Assembly (NCBI GenBank): GCA_036320915.1
Contig: JAXBDG010000023.1
Span: 1-64,000, forward strand
Direction: 5' to 3'
Source: Linnemannia elongata
Taxonomy: Eukaryota > Mortierellomycota > Mortierellomycetes > Mortierellales > Mortierellaceae
DNA length: 64,000 nucleotides
Under the pieces are notes generated by a model that worked only from the letters and a program-made list of their open reading frames with translations, ran no database searches and was not told where the DNA came from. Of this stretch, positions 9,151-18,894 are shown piece by piece. The translations under genes and the position numbers were made by a program. The number at the start of each line of letters is the position of its first letter. Positions within the stretch are counted from its first letter, which is position 1.

Positions 9151-10452
9151 TTACAGATCATGATCCTCACCATCTGCATCTTGCGTCTTATTCGTCATGG
9201 CTGCAGATTTACGTTTTGCACTCCATCTGGGGATCGCAAAACCAATGGTGGCGTGTTCCTGCATATGGTCCATTGTAATGTCTTCATCACCAATGGCCAT
9301 ACCCAAAAACTCTTCTTGCATCCTTGCCATGGTATCACCATCCTCCAGTAATGCATTTATAGGAAAGTAGTCCATTGTTTGTTCGACATCTTGGTTCTCG
9401 CCTGGGTAGTCGAAGTCATCACGCATCCAAGATGTATGAATTGGCTCAGAAGTAAGCTTTAACATTGCTACCATTCTCTTGATATTTAAAAGCAGCAAGG
9501 CCAACTTCATCTGTAGGTTGTATGTATTCTTCTTCTCTGTAATTATAGGAGCTCGGTTGTTATGTCGCTCAAACACACTGCCTAGTTCTCCAAATAGTGC
9601 CTCCATCTGTGAACGAAAGCTTCCAAATATAGAGTTGTACTCGGTCTCTTGTGAGGTCAGATCCTGATGTTTCTTCCTTCGAAATGGATGTGTAAAGTTA
9701 TGCAAAGTAAGATCAGACTTTTCGGCTAGTGTCTTTAAAAACTGTGTGTACCCTCCATCAACAGCCACACAATCCATTGCATGCATCTTTTTATCCAACT
9801 TCATCGAGAGCAACATTGTACCATCAGCATAGTTTTTACATGATGCAGACTTGGACACCCATAGTGCCATACCATTACAGTCCATTACGACTTGAGTGCG
9901 CAGACCAGATTTCTTTAGCTTGTAAGAATACATCTCTGCAGAAGTCTCACCTTGATAGGTCGCCCTGGTATCATGGCCATCAAGATGCAATGTAACTTGT
10001 TTAAAGAGCGGAGGATTCTTCTTATTAGCTGACAAGAGACGAATGGTAATTGTTGAGAACATGTTGGCAAGACAAGATGTAATAAACTTGTCATGCGCGG
10101 TATATTCTGTCTTGTAAAACGTGGAATAGACAGCAAAGAAGCTGCTCTTTGGAAGAAACGGTGACATTTGTTCCATAGATGCACCTTTCACCAAATGGTA
10201 AAGAAGCACAAGACCCTTCTCTACTTTACGATACGGGCCAGGGTACTTTACATTTGGCCATATAACTGTAAGAAAGAAAAAGACTGGAATGGCACCAAGA
10301 CGCGCCATGAGTGTGGACTTTATAGTTTTCATGAATGCTACCTCCTTGTTAACAGTACGATTGTTTGTGCTTACTGGAACAAATGGCCACCCTTCCTCAA
10401 GAAACAACCATTGTTTGTCGAGAAGGTGGTTGAAATGCTGATTTAAAGTCAT
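9151..10452 (-). CDS. DDE transposase (I1)
   Basis: 433 residues, differing from the 4386-5687 protein at only a few positions (for example WLFLEEG for WSFLEEG, YSTFYK for YSMFYK). D158, D232 and E284 are all kept. The reading frame is open, so this enzyme could act in trans although I1 itself has lost one gene to the I2 insertion. It is followed ~138 bp downstream by the broken acidic Cys-rich gene and is divergent from the zinc-ribbon gene at 10727. Confidence 0.85.
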   Translation of the reverse strand: MTLNQHFNHLLDKQWLFLEEGWPFVPVSTNNRTVNKEVAFMKTIKSTLMARLGAIPVFFFLTVIWPNVKYPGPYRKVEKGLVLLYHLVKGASMEQMSPFLPKSSFFAVYSTFYKTEYTAHDKFITSCLANMFSTITIRLLSANKKNPPLFKQVTLHLDGHDTRATYQGETSAEMYSYKLKKSGLRTQVVMDCNGMALWVSKSASCKNYADGTMLLSMKLDKKMHAMDCVAVDGGYTQFLKTLAEKSDLTLHNFTHPFRRKKHQDLTSQETEYNSIFGSFRSQMEALFGELGSVFERHNNRAPIITEKKNTYNLQMKLALLLLNIKRMVAMLKLTSEPIHTSWMRDDFDYPGENQDVEQTMDYFPINALLEDGDTMARMQEEFLGMAIGDEDITMDHMQEHATIGFAIPRWSAKRKSAAMTNKTQDADGEDHDL

Positions 10453-10726
10453 GATGTACTTTCCTCTTTTATAGGTTTTGCTGTTGGTGAATGTGTCAGT
10501 GTCTTACTATTATCCTATATCGCACATCAGCTGTAAAATATTATGTTATGCAAAAGGCTTGAAAGCACATTACATGTTTTTTAAAAAAATATACTATTGT
10601 TGGTGGTTTAGTGGAAGGCAAGTAGCACTACATGTAGTCTAAACACGCGAGGTTATCCAATAATTTAGAATAGACACAATGGAGTGATAAGAAGGCAAAA
10701 AACACGCTTGGGCCGAATAACATACA

Positions 10727-11044
10727 ATGTCACAGAAAAAATGTGTAGAGTGTAAAGTACGAAAAGAGGCAGAGGATTTTTATAAAACAAATCCTACCAC
10801 ATGTAAAAAATGTGCCGTAGCCTTGGCAGTCACTCGCAGAAAGGTTGGTCTTGTCTCGATGCATGACAAGATCGACAAAATATTGGAGAAACAAGACAAG
10901 ATCCTAAAGAGCCATCAAAGCTATGTTAAACAACTAAAAAAACAAGTGGCAATAGTACAAGACCTTTCAGAACACGTTGAGAATATGGATAAAGAAATTT
11001 CCAAGCTGACAAAAAAAGTTAGAAAGTTAACCATGGACCAGTAG
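10727..11044 (+). CDS. Zinc-ribbon/coiled-coil accessory protein (I1)
   Basis: 105 residues, nearly identical to the 3793-4110 product (LSEHVEN instead of LAEHVEN). It keeps both Cys pairs and the C-terminal Lys/Leu-rich helix. It is divergently placed from the transposase. The space between the two genes (10453-10726) contains a TTTTTTAAAAAAA palindrome. Confidence 0.7.
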   Translation: MSQKKCVECKVRKEAEDFYKTNPTTCKKCAVALAVTRRKVGLVSMHDKIDKILEKQDKILKSHQSYVKQLKKQVAIVQDLSEHVENMDKEISKLTKKVRKLTMDQ

Positions 11045-11275
11045 GATACACTCATCAACAGTCAGGATTCATGGTCGAAAAGATCAGATATTTTTGTAAC
11101 TATTCCCGCCTACTAAAGACAACATGCATACAAGATGTTTTATCGTGTAATAGGTTATTGGTATAGTAGCCATCAGTGTAGGTTATAGATCAGAGCATGG
11201 ACCCCCTTTTAAAACGTTCATGCCATGGATCTTAAGCATGAATGGTCGTGTTGGTTATCTAGCAGTTTTGCAAAA

Positions 11276-11760
11276 CAAATTATTTCTATCGTTATTCTCG
11301 TGAATGTATCGTAACTCCTACAAGGTTTTGCATCAGCTATTTCATGATGGATCAGATAAGCAGATGGATCGTTTATTTCGTGAATGGTTGTATCGTACCG
11401 ATAGAGATTTGTATCAGCTATTTCATGATGGAACAGACAGAAACATGTATCGCGTACTTCGTGAAAATCCACTCACACAGTTATTGGTAAGGTTTTAAAA
11501 AAATAAGACAGAGATAAAAAAACTCATGAATGTATGGGTTGCTTTGTCAGATGTTAAAATGGAAAAGATGTGTCGCGTCTGCATGGGATTATGTATAAGA
11601 ACTGTCTAAATCGTGAAAATCCACTTACACAATTATTGGTGAGTTTTTTATGTCATAAATGTATTGGTAGCTTCGTGATGTGAATGTGTTGTGAAAATAG
11701 GGTGTAGTATAATACACATCGTTTATTTCGTGAAAATCCACTTACACAGTTATTGGTGTG
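11276..11760 (+). repeat. Subterminal iterated region of I1
   Basis: Inverse-oriented equivalent of 3081-3545: three copies of the motif read as TCGTGAAAATCCACT then ACACA(A/G)TTATTGGT, at about 11458, 11612 and 11728, plus two copies of GCTATTTCATGATGGA. A 64-codon open frame (11304-11498) falls here and reads as a repeated peptide because the DNA is repeated. I treat it as a side effect, not a gene. Confidence 0.6.
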
Positions 11761-11803
11761 TTTTTTTATGCCGTGAATGTGTGGGTAGAGATCGTATCAG
11801 CTA

Positions 11804-12298
11804 GGGGAATATTTTAGGCTAGCTCATACTTTTGCATATCTTGTATATTTTTAAAAACATCAAGGTCATCAACAAGCAGGATTCATGGTGGAATCAAGTC
11901 ATGGTGAGGAGGTATACTATAGCAATCCCTGTTGAGACTAGATGATGTCCACACGAAATCTCTGTTCGCTCTCCGTGTTATCACAGTGGAGGGCATCGTG
12001 GACTGTGGAGGGAAAGATCACGGGTGGTCTACATCTTGTGTGTAGCCTTCAAGAGTATGAAGCAACATTTATTTCTAATTGCTGACATTCAAGACGTAAT
12101 GCAACGAAACATGAGCAGATTATTCGCAATGTAATATCATCGACAGGCTAGAGTATAAAAGTTTGGTGCAGGTGCTCTGCATGTAACTTGTACTTGGAGA
12201 TTAGAACCAGGTGATAAATACAAGTGGAAGCTAATGCGCAAGGTATATTCCTTGTTTTTAAAAGTCTATGCTGTATATCTTATGCTTGGATGGTCGCC
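11804..12298 (+). repeat. Right terminal direct repeat of I1
   Basis: 495 bp. By eye it is identical to 660-1154 and carries the same private variants. It is followed by TTTTGCTGG, the leader of the element IV small gene. Confidence 0.9.
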
Positions 12299-12378
12299 TT
12301 TTGCTGGTATCATAGGCCCATCTTGAATGCTCTGCGTTGGCGGGTTGTGGACGTCGCACTGGTACCCAATATATCGTC

Positions 12379-12648
12379 ATGCCTGTTTCCCATGAAAAGT
12401 CTTTCCAGCAGGATGTTGTCGCCGAATTTGTAGATGATCATCGTCTTGAGTACTGTATGTTTGTTTACCTCGATGCATTCCTCGATTCCCATCGCGCTAA
12501 GTATCCTGACCTTGTGGACAGATGGGATCCCTATGCTATGTATGAGATGTTAGAGCAGGTTTACAAAGGTATCCGCCTAGAGCTCCTAAAACACGGACTT
12601 CTTACAAATAAGGCAGCTGGTGAGTATGTGATGAAACGATCCCAGTGA
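12379..12648 (+). CDS. Small helical protein of element IV, family unknown
   Basis: 89 residues, starting at an ATG that aligns with the starts of homologues at 21422 and 20928. The shared core is QQDVVAEF..DHRLE.CM.VYLDAF, then a helical stretch ending in LLTN.AAGEY. It has no Cys cluster and no membrane segment. It always precedes the Rep-like gene in the same direction, separated by a TTTTTAAAAA palindrome. The pairing suggests a cofactor of the Rep-like protein (inference). I recognise no family. Confidence 0.6.
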   Translation: MPVSHEKSFQQDVVAEFVDDHRLEYCMFVYLDAFLDSHRAKYPDLVDRWDPYAMYEMLEQVYKGIRLELLKHGLLTNKAAGEYVMKRSQ

Positions 12649-12700
12649 GCCATGGTTGGCTTGAGTGGTTTTTAAAAATTTGCCCAAACACACTTCAACC

Positions 12701-12769
12701 ATGACAAGATCAAACGAGTCCATTATCAACGAGGTTTTTAAGAAGTACACCGGTAATTTGGCTGACTTT
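12701..12769 (+). pseudogene. Rep-like gene of element IV, 5' fragment
   Basis: First 23 codons (MTRSNESIINEV...NLADF) homologous to the Rep-like protein at 21738. It is cut by element III at TTT (12767-12769). The frame resumes at 25032 after element III. Confidence 0.8.
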
Positions 12770-13012
12770 GGGAGTCATCCGGGACTAGTATAGATAGGCG
12801 CTTCAAGGTGTGTGAGAGTATGCTGCATAGATTACCATATGTTTTAAAAAGGCGGTACCGGGGATGGATGAGTTTGGGATAGAGGGGAGCGTACAGTAGT
12901 TCTAGGTAAAAGAAGTAGGCTCTGGGAGGTTGTGCTGCATGAAAGACCTCGAAGGGGGGGTTGTAGCTTTACTCTGGCTGATGCCCTCAACCCCCCTTTG
13001 GTGTTATCCATT
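12770..13012. repeat. Left inverted repeat of element III (outer part)
   Basis: Matches the complement of 24787-25031. It contains a hairpin-prone pair of G and C tracts (AAGGGGGGGTTGTAG ... CAACCCCCCTTT) and a TTTTAAAAA palindrome. It is broken by element II after ATT at 13010-13012; the missing inner part resumes at 21331. Confidence 0.85.
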
Positions 13013-13405
13013 GGGAATCGTCCAGGGTCCAAATGGTCGTATAACCCATTAAATATCCACAGATGTTGTATGAACTGGTGGTGATACAAAGGGTTGTAGA
13101 TTTTAAAAAGACTGTAGGAATAAAAGGTAGACATCCATAATAGACCATAATGTCCAGTTGTAATGGAAAAAGAAATGGTAACGAAAGAGTGCTGACATGT
13201 TTACATTTGTTCACGCTAGTTAAATCAAGGCGTAAAGGGGGGGTGTAGTTTCAGAACGGCCGAGGGGGTACACCCCCCACCTACATGTATGCTAAAATAG
13301 TGGTAGCATTTGTGGAAATACAAAAAAAGTATGGTATGTAATGGATTCCAGTGGGGGGTAATTGTACGGCTAAAACTACAACCATTGTGTAAAAAAGGTG
13401 TATAT
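13013..13405. repeat. Tandem copy 1 of an element II end unit
   Basis: 393 bp starting GGGAATCG. The first ~240 bp match the element II inverted repeat. The rest holds GGGGGTACACCCCCC and a private stretch ending AAAAAAGGTGTATAT. Unit 2 (13406-17199 minus the Crypton) repeats it almost exactly, with the same ATAT junction before the next GGGAATCG. Confidence 0.85.
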
Positions 13406-13599
13406 GGGAATCGTCCAGGGTCCAAATGGTCGTATAACCCATTAAATATCCACAGATGTTGTATGAACTGGTGGTGATACAAAGGGTTGTAGATTTTAAA
13501 AAGACTGTAGGAATAAAAGGTAGACATCCATAATAGACCATAATGTCCAGTTGTAATGGAAAAAGAAATGGTAACGAAAGAGTGCTGACATGTTTACAT

Positions 13600-14069
13600 A
13601 TAAAAATTGTTCAAAAATAAATCTTGAACAAACTCCATGTAAAATTGAACAGGGACGAATGTAGTGGGTGTTTTTTGATCGGCATAGAAAACCATAGGGA
13701 GAATGTCCAGACTGGTCTGCATGACCGTAGAAGGCCCTGGGGAGAAATCGCATAATTATTCACATTCAGAATAAAACAGTCCTCACTTAAGGAATGTACC
13801 CCAGTTTACATTACACGGTGCTAGAACACCATTTACGCACATAACACTATTTGTTATGTTTGTGTTCAATTTTTTCTGTATTTTTAAACGGCGACTTGTT
13901 CGCACAAATCGCGTGTAATGTGATTGAGTGTGTAGAATGTGGCTGATGAAAAATCACCTCCGCGTTTGCTTTTTTCTCTTCCCCTCTTTTCTCTTTTTCT
14001 TTGTTCTCAAACTCACAAAATCACACTCGCGAATAGCGCAACAAGAACACAAGACAAAAGCCCTGTAAC
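13600..14069. other. Crypton 5' non-coding region
   Basis: 470 bp with no convincing coding sequence. It probably holds the promoter and the left recombination end. A pyrimidine-rich tract (CTTTTTTCTC...CTTTTTC) at about 13968-14001 precedes the start codon, as in many fungal promoters. Confidence 0.5.
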
Positions 14070-16711
14070 ATGCCACGTACCACCTCTAAAATCCTCAGCA
14101 AGCCCACTGGTTCTCGTCCCGGCACCTCCGTCGCCACCACCAGCGCTGCACCAGCCTCCTCTCCCCTTCAAGCTTCCCGTCCCAACGGCAACGGCAACGT
14201 CAAGAAAGGAAAAAGCCCCAAAGCCAAAACCTCCAATGGCAAGAGCGATCTGGAAGCAGCAGCGCGAACTACGGAGGAACATCTCTATGCTCCGAAGACC
14301 AAGACTAGCTACAGTGGTCAAGTCTCTCGTGCACTTGCGTACGCGAGAAGCTTTGAGGATCCTGATTGGCAAACCGCTTTCACGAAGATCTCCAAGCATA
14401 CACCAGAGGTCCTTCTTGCGTACGTCTGCTACAAGTGTCGAAGCGATGGAGATGGGGAGGGTCTCTCGTATAAGACAGCCGAGGGCATTAAATCAGGGAT
14501 GAAGCATTACTTCAAGAACACGCTGGGTTGTCAGGACGATAAGTGGACCTGCGATGAGGACGGAAATTGGACGGGAAACCCTGTCCACGACATCCGCTTC
14601 GAGAACTTTCTCATTTCTCTGAAAAAGCGCGACGGAAAAGCGGGTACTAGCCGACAAAGTCTCGCAGTATCTTACAGCGACATGGTCAGACTGATGGAGC
14701 ATCTTAGGGATCCAGCAACCATTGAAGCTCAAGGCGAGGCCGTTTGCAAAATGTTTCAGGCCTTTGCAGCAACTGGCTTTACCCTATGGACGAGGTAATT
14801 GTATAATCCGCATCTGATGGTGGTTTGCTGTGCTCTCTTCTTGCTTGTAATAATTAACCAACAATTTCGTGGCATTGCATTTTTTGCTTTAGAAACGAGG
14901 AGCTAACTCGCCTTCAGATAAAGGACATTGACCGTGGCCTGACCACAGAGACTGGTTCGCCGTACTTTACCATCACATTGACTTTTAGAAAAACAAATCA
15001 AGCGGATGTGACCAAAGGTACGGTTTTGCGGTACCTTAGCATGTTCTGTTTATATGTCTATGTGTACGTATCTGGTGGATAGCAACCGTAATCTTACAGT
15101 TCATGCATATTGACTACAACATTGCACTTAGCCAACGTCTACCAGATCCACCCACAACCAGAAGACCCATCGATTTGCTGCTATAACAAACTCCTGGAGT
15201 GGCTGGATTGGATGGAGGCCCAAGGGCGCCAACTACAGCCTGACGATTTCGTGTTTCCTGCGTTGGATGCGAAGGGCCGTATCAAGTACCAAGAAGCCCT
15301 GTCACAGCCTCGCATACAAGGTTGGCTTGACCAGCTGACGAACCAGTCAGGTCTCTTGGCGAGACGCAATGGGAGGTTTACCACACATTGCTTTCGCCGC
15401 GGTGGTGCCCAGTTTCGGTTTATGTTTGCGAAGGAAAAGTGGTCGTTGAAAGCTGTGAAGTGGTGGGGGGGCTGGTCAGAGGGCGAGGGAACTGGCACCA
15501 TAATGCGCTACCTGCTTGACGAGTACACCCGATATGAGATGGGCTTTAGCGACATGCTGGCACCGTCGCGCCAGGATAGTCGGCACGCAGTCTTCATGGG
15601 CGAGAGCAACTCTCCAGGATCTGCCCCCGTCAGCGTACAGGCCTTATCCAAGTCGCTTGAGAAGCTCCGAGCCACACTTGATGAGGAGATGGTGCACCAG
15701 TTCTCTGTCCAGAAAAAAGAAATGGATCACCAGCTGAAGCAGATGTCCAAGTCCGTTACGGAGTCCTTGCTTGTCGCTTTGAAGGAAATGTCATCGGTCG
15801 TCCGTCCGCAAGTACCAGAGCAACAACGACAGCAACAGCAACAGCCACGACAGCCACCCCAACCCCAACCACAACCACGACAGCAACTCCAACCACAACC
15901 ACGGCAGCAGCAGGAGCAGGAGGACGAGCCACCAGTTGCTCCACGCATCCCCACTGCCAAGAAGTGGCAGGACGTTATCAAGCAGTGGGAGCATGGGGAT
16001 CTCGAAAAGGGATTGTTGGTCCCTCTCAAGGATTGGACAGCGACGATGAGGAAGACAGACCCAACAAGGTATTCTCAGAGGAAACTGATAGCTCTTGAGT
16101 TCATCCGCCTCGGGAGGAGTGAACGGAATATGAGAGACACGTATGGATTGAGCGCAAACGCGATAAGGGATCTTCTCGACTCTATTCGACTCTCGAATTT
16201 AAGGAGAAGGAACGACAGAGACAGAGAGGAGGAAGCGCTGGTGCAGATGGTCCAAGAGGCAGATGTGTTTGAGCCCGAGTCCGAGGCAGATAAAGAAGAT
16301 ATCGAAGACGAGGAGGAAGAGGAAGAGGAAGAAGAGGATGAAGAGGAAGAGGAGGAAGAGGAGGAAGAAAAGGAGCCGTTGACCCTCAATAGAAGAAGGA
16401 TGCTGTCCGCCCATACGCCCGCCCATACGATTGCACATACGCCCGCCCACAGCAAGGCAATCCTACCCAAAAGAGTTCAAGCTGAAGAGCCGGCAAGAAA
16501 ATCCCAACCGGAGGACCTTAAGCCAATCAAGAGAACCTATGGCCCTGTTCCTCGAGTGACAAGGAGTCAAAGTGTCGTGCCTACTGTTACTCCCATTACC
16601 TGTTCTTCTTTTACTTCTAACCCCAAAACTCCTAACTCTGCCAAGCGTCGAGGAAGCAATGCAACCCTCCTCAAGTTTGAGGGTAAGAGAACGCGAAGCG
16701 AGCGTACATAG
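14070..16711 (+). CDS. Crypton tyrosine recombinase with C-terminal GCR1_C-like domain
   Basis: Three exons by frame and splice sites: 14070-14794, 14893-15017 and 15132-16711 (809 residues). Introns are GTAATT..TTTAG and GTACGG..CTTAG. Residues ~75-240 are the helical N-terminal (SAM-like) part. The catalytic region has R242 in TLWTRNEELTRL, H369 and R372 in HCFRRGGAQF, a GGW motif, and a Tyr in RYLLDEY (Y410 or Y415 as nucleophile). A Gln/Pro-rich linker, a GCR1_C-like DNA-binding segment (WQDVIKQWEHGD..., about 560-620) and a long Glu/Asp tract follow. The enzyme should cut and rejoin DNA through a 3'-phosphotyrosine. The frame is intact. Confidence 0.85.
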
Positions 16712-17199
16712 TTTCACACACAACACATATTGACAATACAACACGGAACATTCATTTTTCTCTCTTTTTCCTTTGTTTATTCTGGTCTTGTTCTCTTTCT
16801 TTGCGCGTTGCGTTGCGTTGTGTTGCATCGCGTTGTGCGTTTGTTTCTGTGTGGTGTTTGTGTGGTAGTGGTAAGTAAGCTGCTTGGTGTTTCGCTCGCC
16901 TTTGTTCCACATAAAAAAAAAAAAAAAAAAAAAAAAAATGAAGTGACTGTCAAAATCAAAATTGAACAGCCAAGTAAAACAGGACGAGTTATGACCTACA
17001 TTTGTTCACGCTAGTTAAATCAAGGCGTAAAGGGGGGTGTAGTTTCAGAACGGCCGAGGGGGTACACCCCCCACCTACATGTATGCTAAAATAGTGGTAG
17101 CATTTGTGGAAATACAAAAAAAGTATGGTATGTAATGGATTCCAGTGGGGGGTAATTGTACGGCTAAAACTACAACCATTGTGTAAAAAAGGTGTATAT

Positions 17200-17575
17200 G
17201 GGAATCGTCCAGGGTCCAAATGGTCGTATAACCCATTAAATATCCACAGATGTTGTATGAACTGGTGGTGATACAAAGGGTTGTAGATTTTAAAAAGACT
17301 GTAGGAATAAAAGGTAGACATCCATAATAGACCATAATGTCCAGTTGTAATGGAAAAAGAAATGGTAACGAAAGAGTGCTGACATGTTTACATTTGTTCA
17401 CGCTAGTTAAATCAAGGCGTAAAGGGGGGGTGTAGTTTCAGAACGGCCGATGGTCTGACCCCCCACCTACAGCCTTTTCCATTACACATACGCACTCTTG
17501 TAAAAACGTTCCACACCAGGCATTATCAAGGGTGTAATTGACGTTATCATGCATGTTAAACTGCTGTCCTGCATA
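17200..17575. repeat. Left inverted repeat of element II core
   Basis: About 375 bp, complementary to 20955-21330. It contains a TTTTAAAAA palindrome, G-tract/C-tract pairs (AAAGGGGGGGTG ... GACCCCCCACC) and a segment ending GCTGTCCTGCATAA just before the transposase start. Confidence 0.88.
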
Positions 17576-17587
17576 AGTTTTAACATC

Positions 17588-18847
17588 ATGGAGACAACAT
17601 TTGGAGACAAGCCCATGCCAAAAAAACTTGTACGACTGTTTGACGGTCTACTGGAGGATGAATGGGCATTCCTTGATGAACCATGGCCAATGTGCCCAAA
17701 GATCAAGACGTTTCACCGTTCAGAGTTTAAGCAAATCAAGAGAATACAGGACATGAAAGCCGTGTTGATGAAGCGACTTGGTCCCATCCCGGTGTTTTTT
17801 TTCCTGACTAAAATATGGGGTAAGCATTATTTCCCTGGGCCATTTAACTTGCTGGAGAAAGGCATTGCATTCCTGTACTTTTTCGTCGCTGGGGAGACTA
17901 TGGATTCCATGTCGCAATACATGCCAAAGTCCACCTTCCATGTCATATACAGCACCTTCCTCAAGGCGGAGCGTGCGATGTTTAACAAGGAGATCAAACG
18001 CTGTTTTGCATCTATGTTTTCGTCTTTGGAGATTCGCATTCGAACGTCTAACTGGAAAAATCCACCAATGTTTAAGCATGTTACAATCATGCTAGATGGT
18101 CATGATTCTCGAGCATCATACGGAGAGGATAAAGCCGCAATGTACTCGTTTAAGCTCAAGAAATCAGGTTTGAGAACACAAGTGGCTATCGATGCCAATG
18201 GAATGGTACTCTTCGTATCCAAATCAGCACCATGCCGTGATAACAACGATGGCAAAATGCTGCTAGAGATGGGCATTGGAAAAAAGATCGGCAGCATGGA
18301 CTGTGTTGCCCTTGATGGTGGATACACACTGCAAATACCTGATCTTCTAGAGAAAGAACAGTTGGAAGAGCATAACGTTTGTTTTCCCGTCCGCAAGAAA
18401 CGCATGCAGCCACTTCACGAGGAGGAAACTAATTTTAATGCCATGTTTGGTGGGTTTCGATCCATGTCAGAGGATACGTTTGGTGACCTCATGAAAACAT
18501 TTAAAAAGTTTAACAACAAGGAGATTGTACGAACAGCATGCAAAACGGAATTTAATCTTGCTTTTCGCCTTTGTCTCCTCTTATTAAATGTTCGCAACTT
18601 TGTACGTGCACTGGACATCGAGGATATCCCAACTCATCGTGCGTGGATGGATGAAGGAGTAGACTATCCGCGCGAGAGGCAACTTGCTCCAGAATTAACA
18701 CAAACTGTCACAGTACAATACAAACTGGAAAGTGGATTGGAATTGCAAAGAATGCAAGAAGAATTTTTGGGATTGGATGTTGCCTCGGATGATGATGAAC
18801 AAATGTCGAATGCAGACGACGATAACAGTAGTGTAGCCAGTCTATGA
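17588..18847 (+). CDS. DDE transposase (element II)
   Basis: 419 residues from the ATG at 17588. An upstream in-frame ATG at 17549 would add 13 residues inside the inverted repeat and is not supported by homologues. The HTH-like segment (KGIAFLYFFVAGETMDSM) is followed by D170 (LDGHD), D243 (LDGGY) and E295 (FRSMSEDTFGDL). It is a clear but diverged homologue of the type I enzyme. It is convergent with the Rep-like gene, whose stop lies 47 bp downstream across a TTTTTAAAAA palindrome. Acidic C-terminal tail. Frame intact. Confidence 0.83.
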   Translation: METTFGDKPMPKKLVRLFDGLLEDEWAFLDEPWPMCPKIKTFHRSEFKQIKRIQDMKAVLMKRLGPIPVFFFLTKIWGKHYFPGPFNLLEKGIAFLYFFVAGETMDSMSQYMPKSTFHVIYSTFLKAERAMFNKEIKRCFASMFSSLEIRIRTSNWKNPPMFKHVTIMLDGHDSRASYGEDKAAMYSFKLKKSGLRTQVAIDANGMVLFVSKSAPCRDNNDGKMLLEMGIGKKIGSMDCVALDGGYTLQIPDLLEKEQLEEHNVCFPVRKKRMQPLHEEETNFNAMFGGFRSMSEDTFGDLMKTFKKFNNKEIVRTACKTEFNLAFRLCLLLLNVRNFVRALDIEDIPTHRAWMDEGVDYPRERQLAPELTQTVTVQYKLESGLELQRMQEEFLGLDVASDDDEQMSNADDDNSSVASL

Positions 18848-18894
18848 ACAGACAGACTCATGCATATATATCTATACAAATTTTTAAAAACTTG

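Larger units (their letters stand above)
660..12298. mobile_element. Element I1: DDE transposon with long direct terminal repeats, interrupted by I2
   Basis: Bounded by two 495-bp direct repeats (660-1154 and 11804-12298) that look identical by eye. Between them are the acidic Cys-rich gene (-, split by I2), the DDE transposase (-, 9151-10452) and the zinc-ribbon protein (+, 10727-11044). Without I2 the element is about 5.8 kb. Its flanks differ (ATA on the left, TTT on the right), so a deletion or exchange probably removed the original target duplication. Confidence 0.85.
13600..17001 (+). mobile_element. Crypton (tyrosine-recombinase DNA transposon)
   Basis: 3402 bp that interrupt an end unit of element II. 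TACAT lies at both borders (13595-13599 and 16997-17001), and the uninterrupted sequence is present at about 13190 and 17386. There are no terminal inverted repeats, as expected of Cryptons, which join by tyrosine-recombinase exchange. A short motif AAAATTGAACAG occurs near both ends (about 13642 and 16959). It carries one spliced recombinase gene. A run of about 27 A lies before the right end. Confidence 0.9.

Noticed and set aside
11304..11498. 64-codon frame in the element tail (and 92 codons in I3)
   Set aside because: The peptide repeat mirrors the DNA iterons and the start is not conserved (a TGA in I1/I2 is TGG in I3). Kept as iterons.
660..12298. Reading type I elements as LTR retrotransposons
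   Set aside because: Despite LTR-like repeats there is no reverse transcriptase, protease, RNase H, primer-binding site or polypurine tract. The only enzyme is a DDE_Tnp_4-like transposase, and the repeats do not start TG or end CA.
12224..12433. 69-codon frame crossing the I1 right border
   Set aside because: It runs across a transposon junction in another frame from the conserved small gene.
16913..16939. The ~27-A run as a sign of retrotransposition
   Set aside because: It lies inside the Crypton, upstream of its right end, with no duplication around it; likely a microsatellite.
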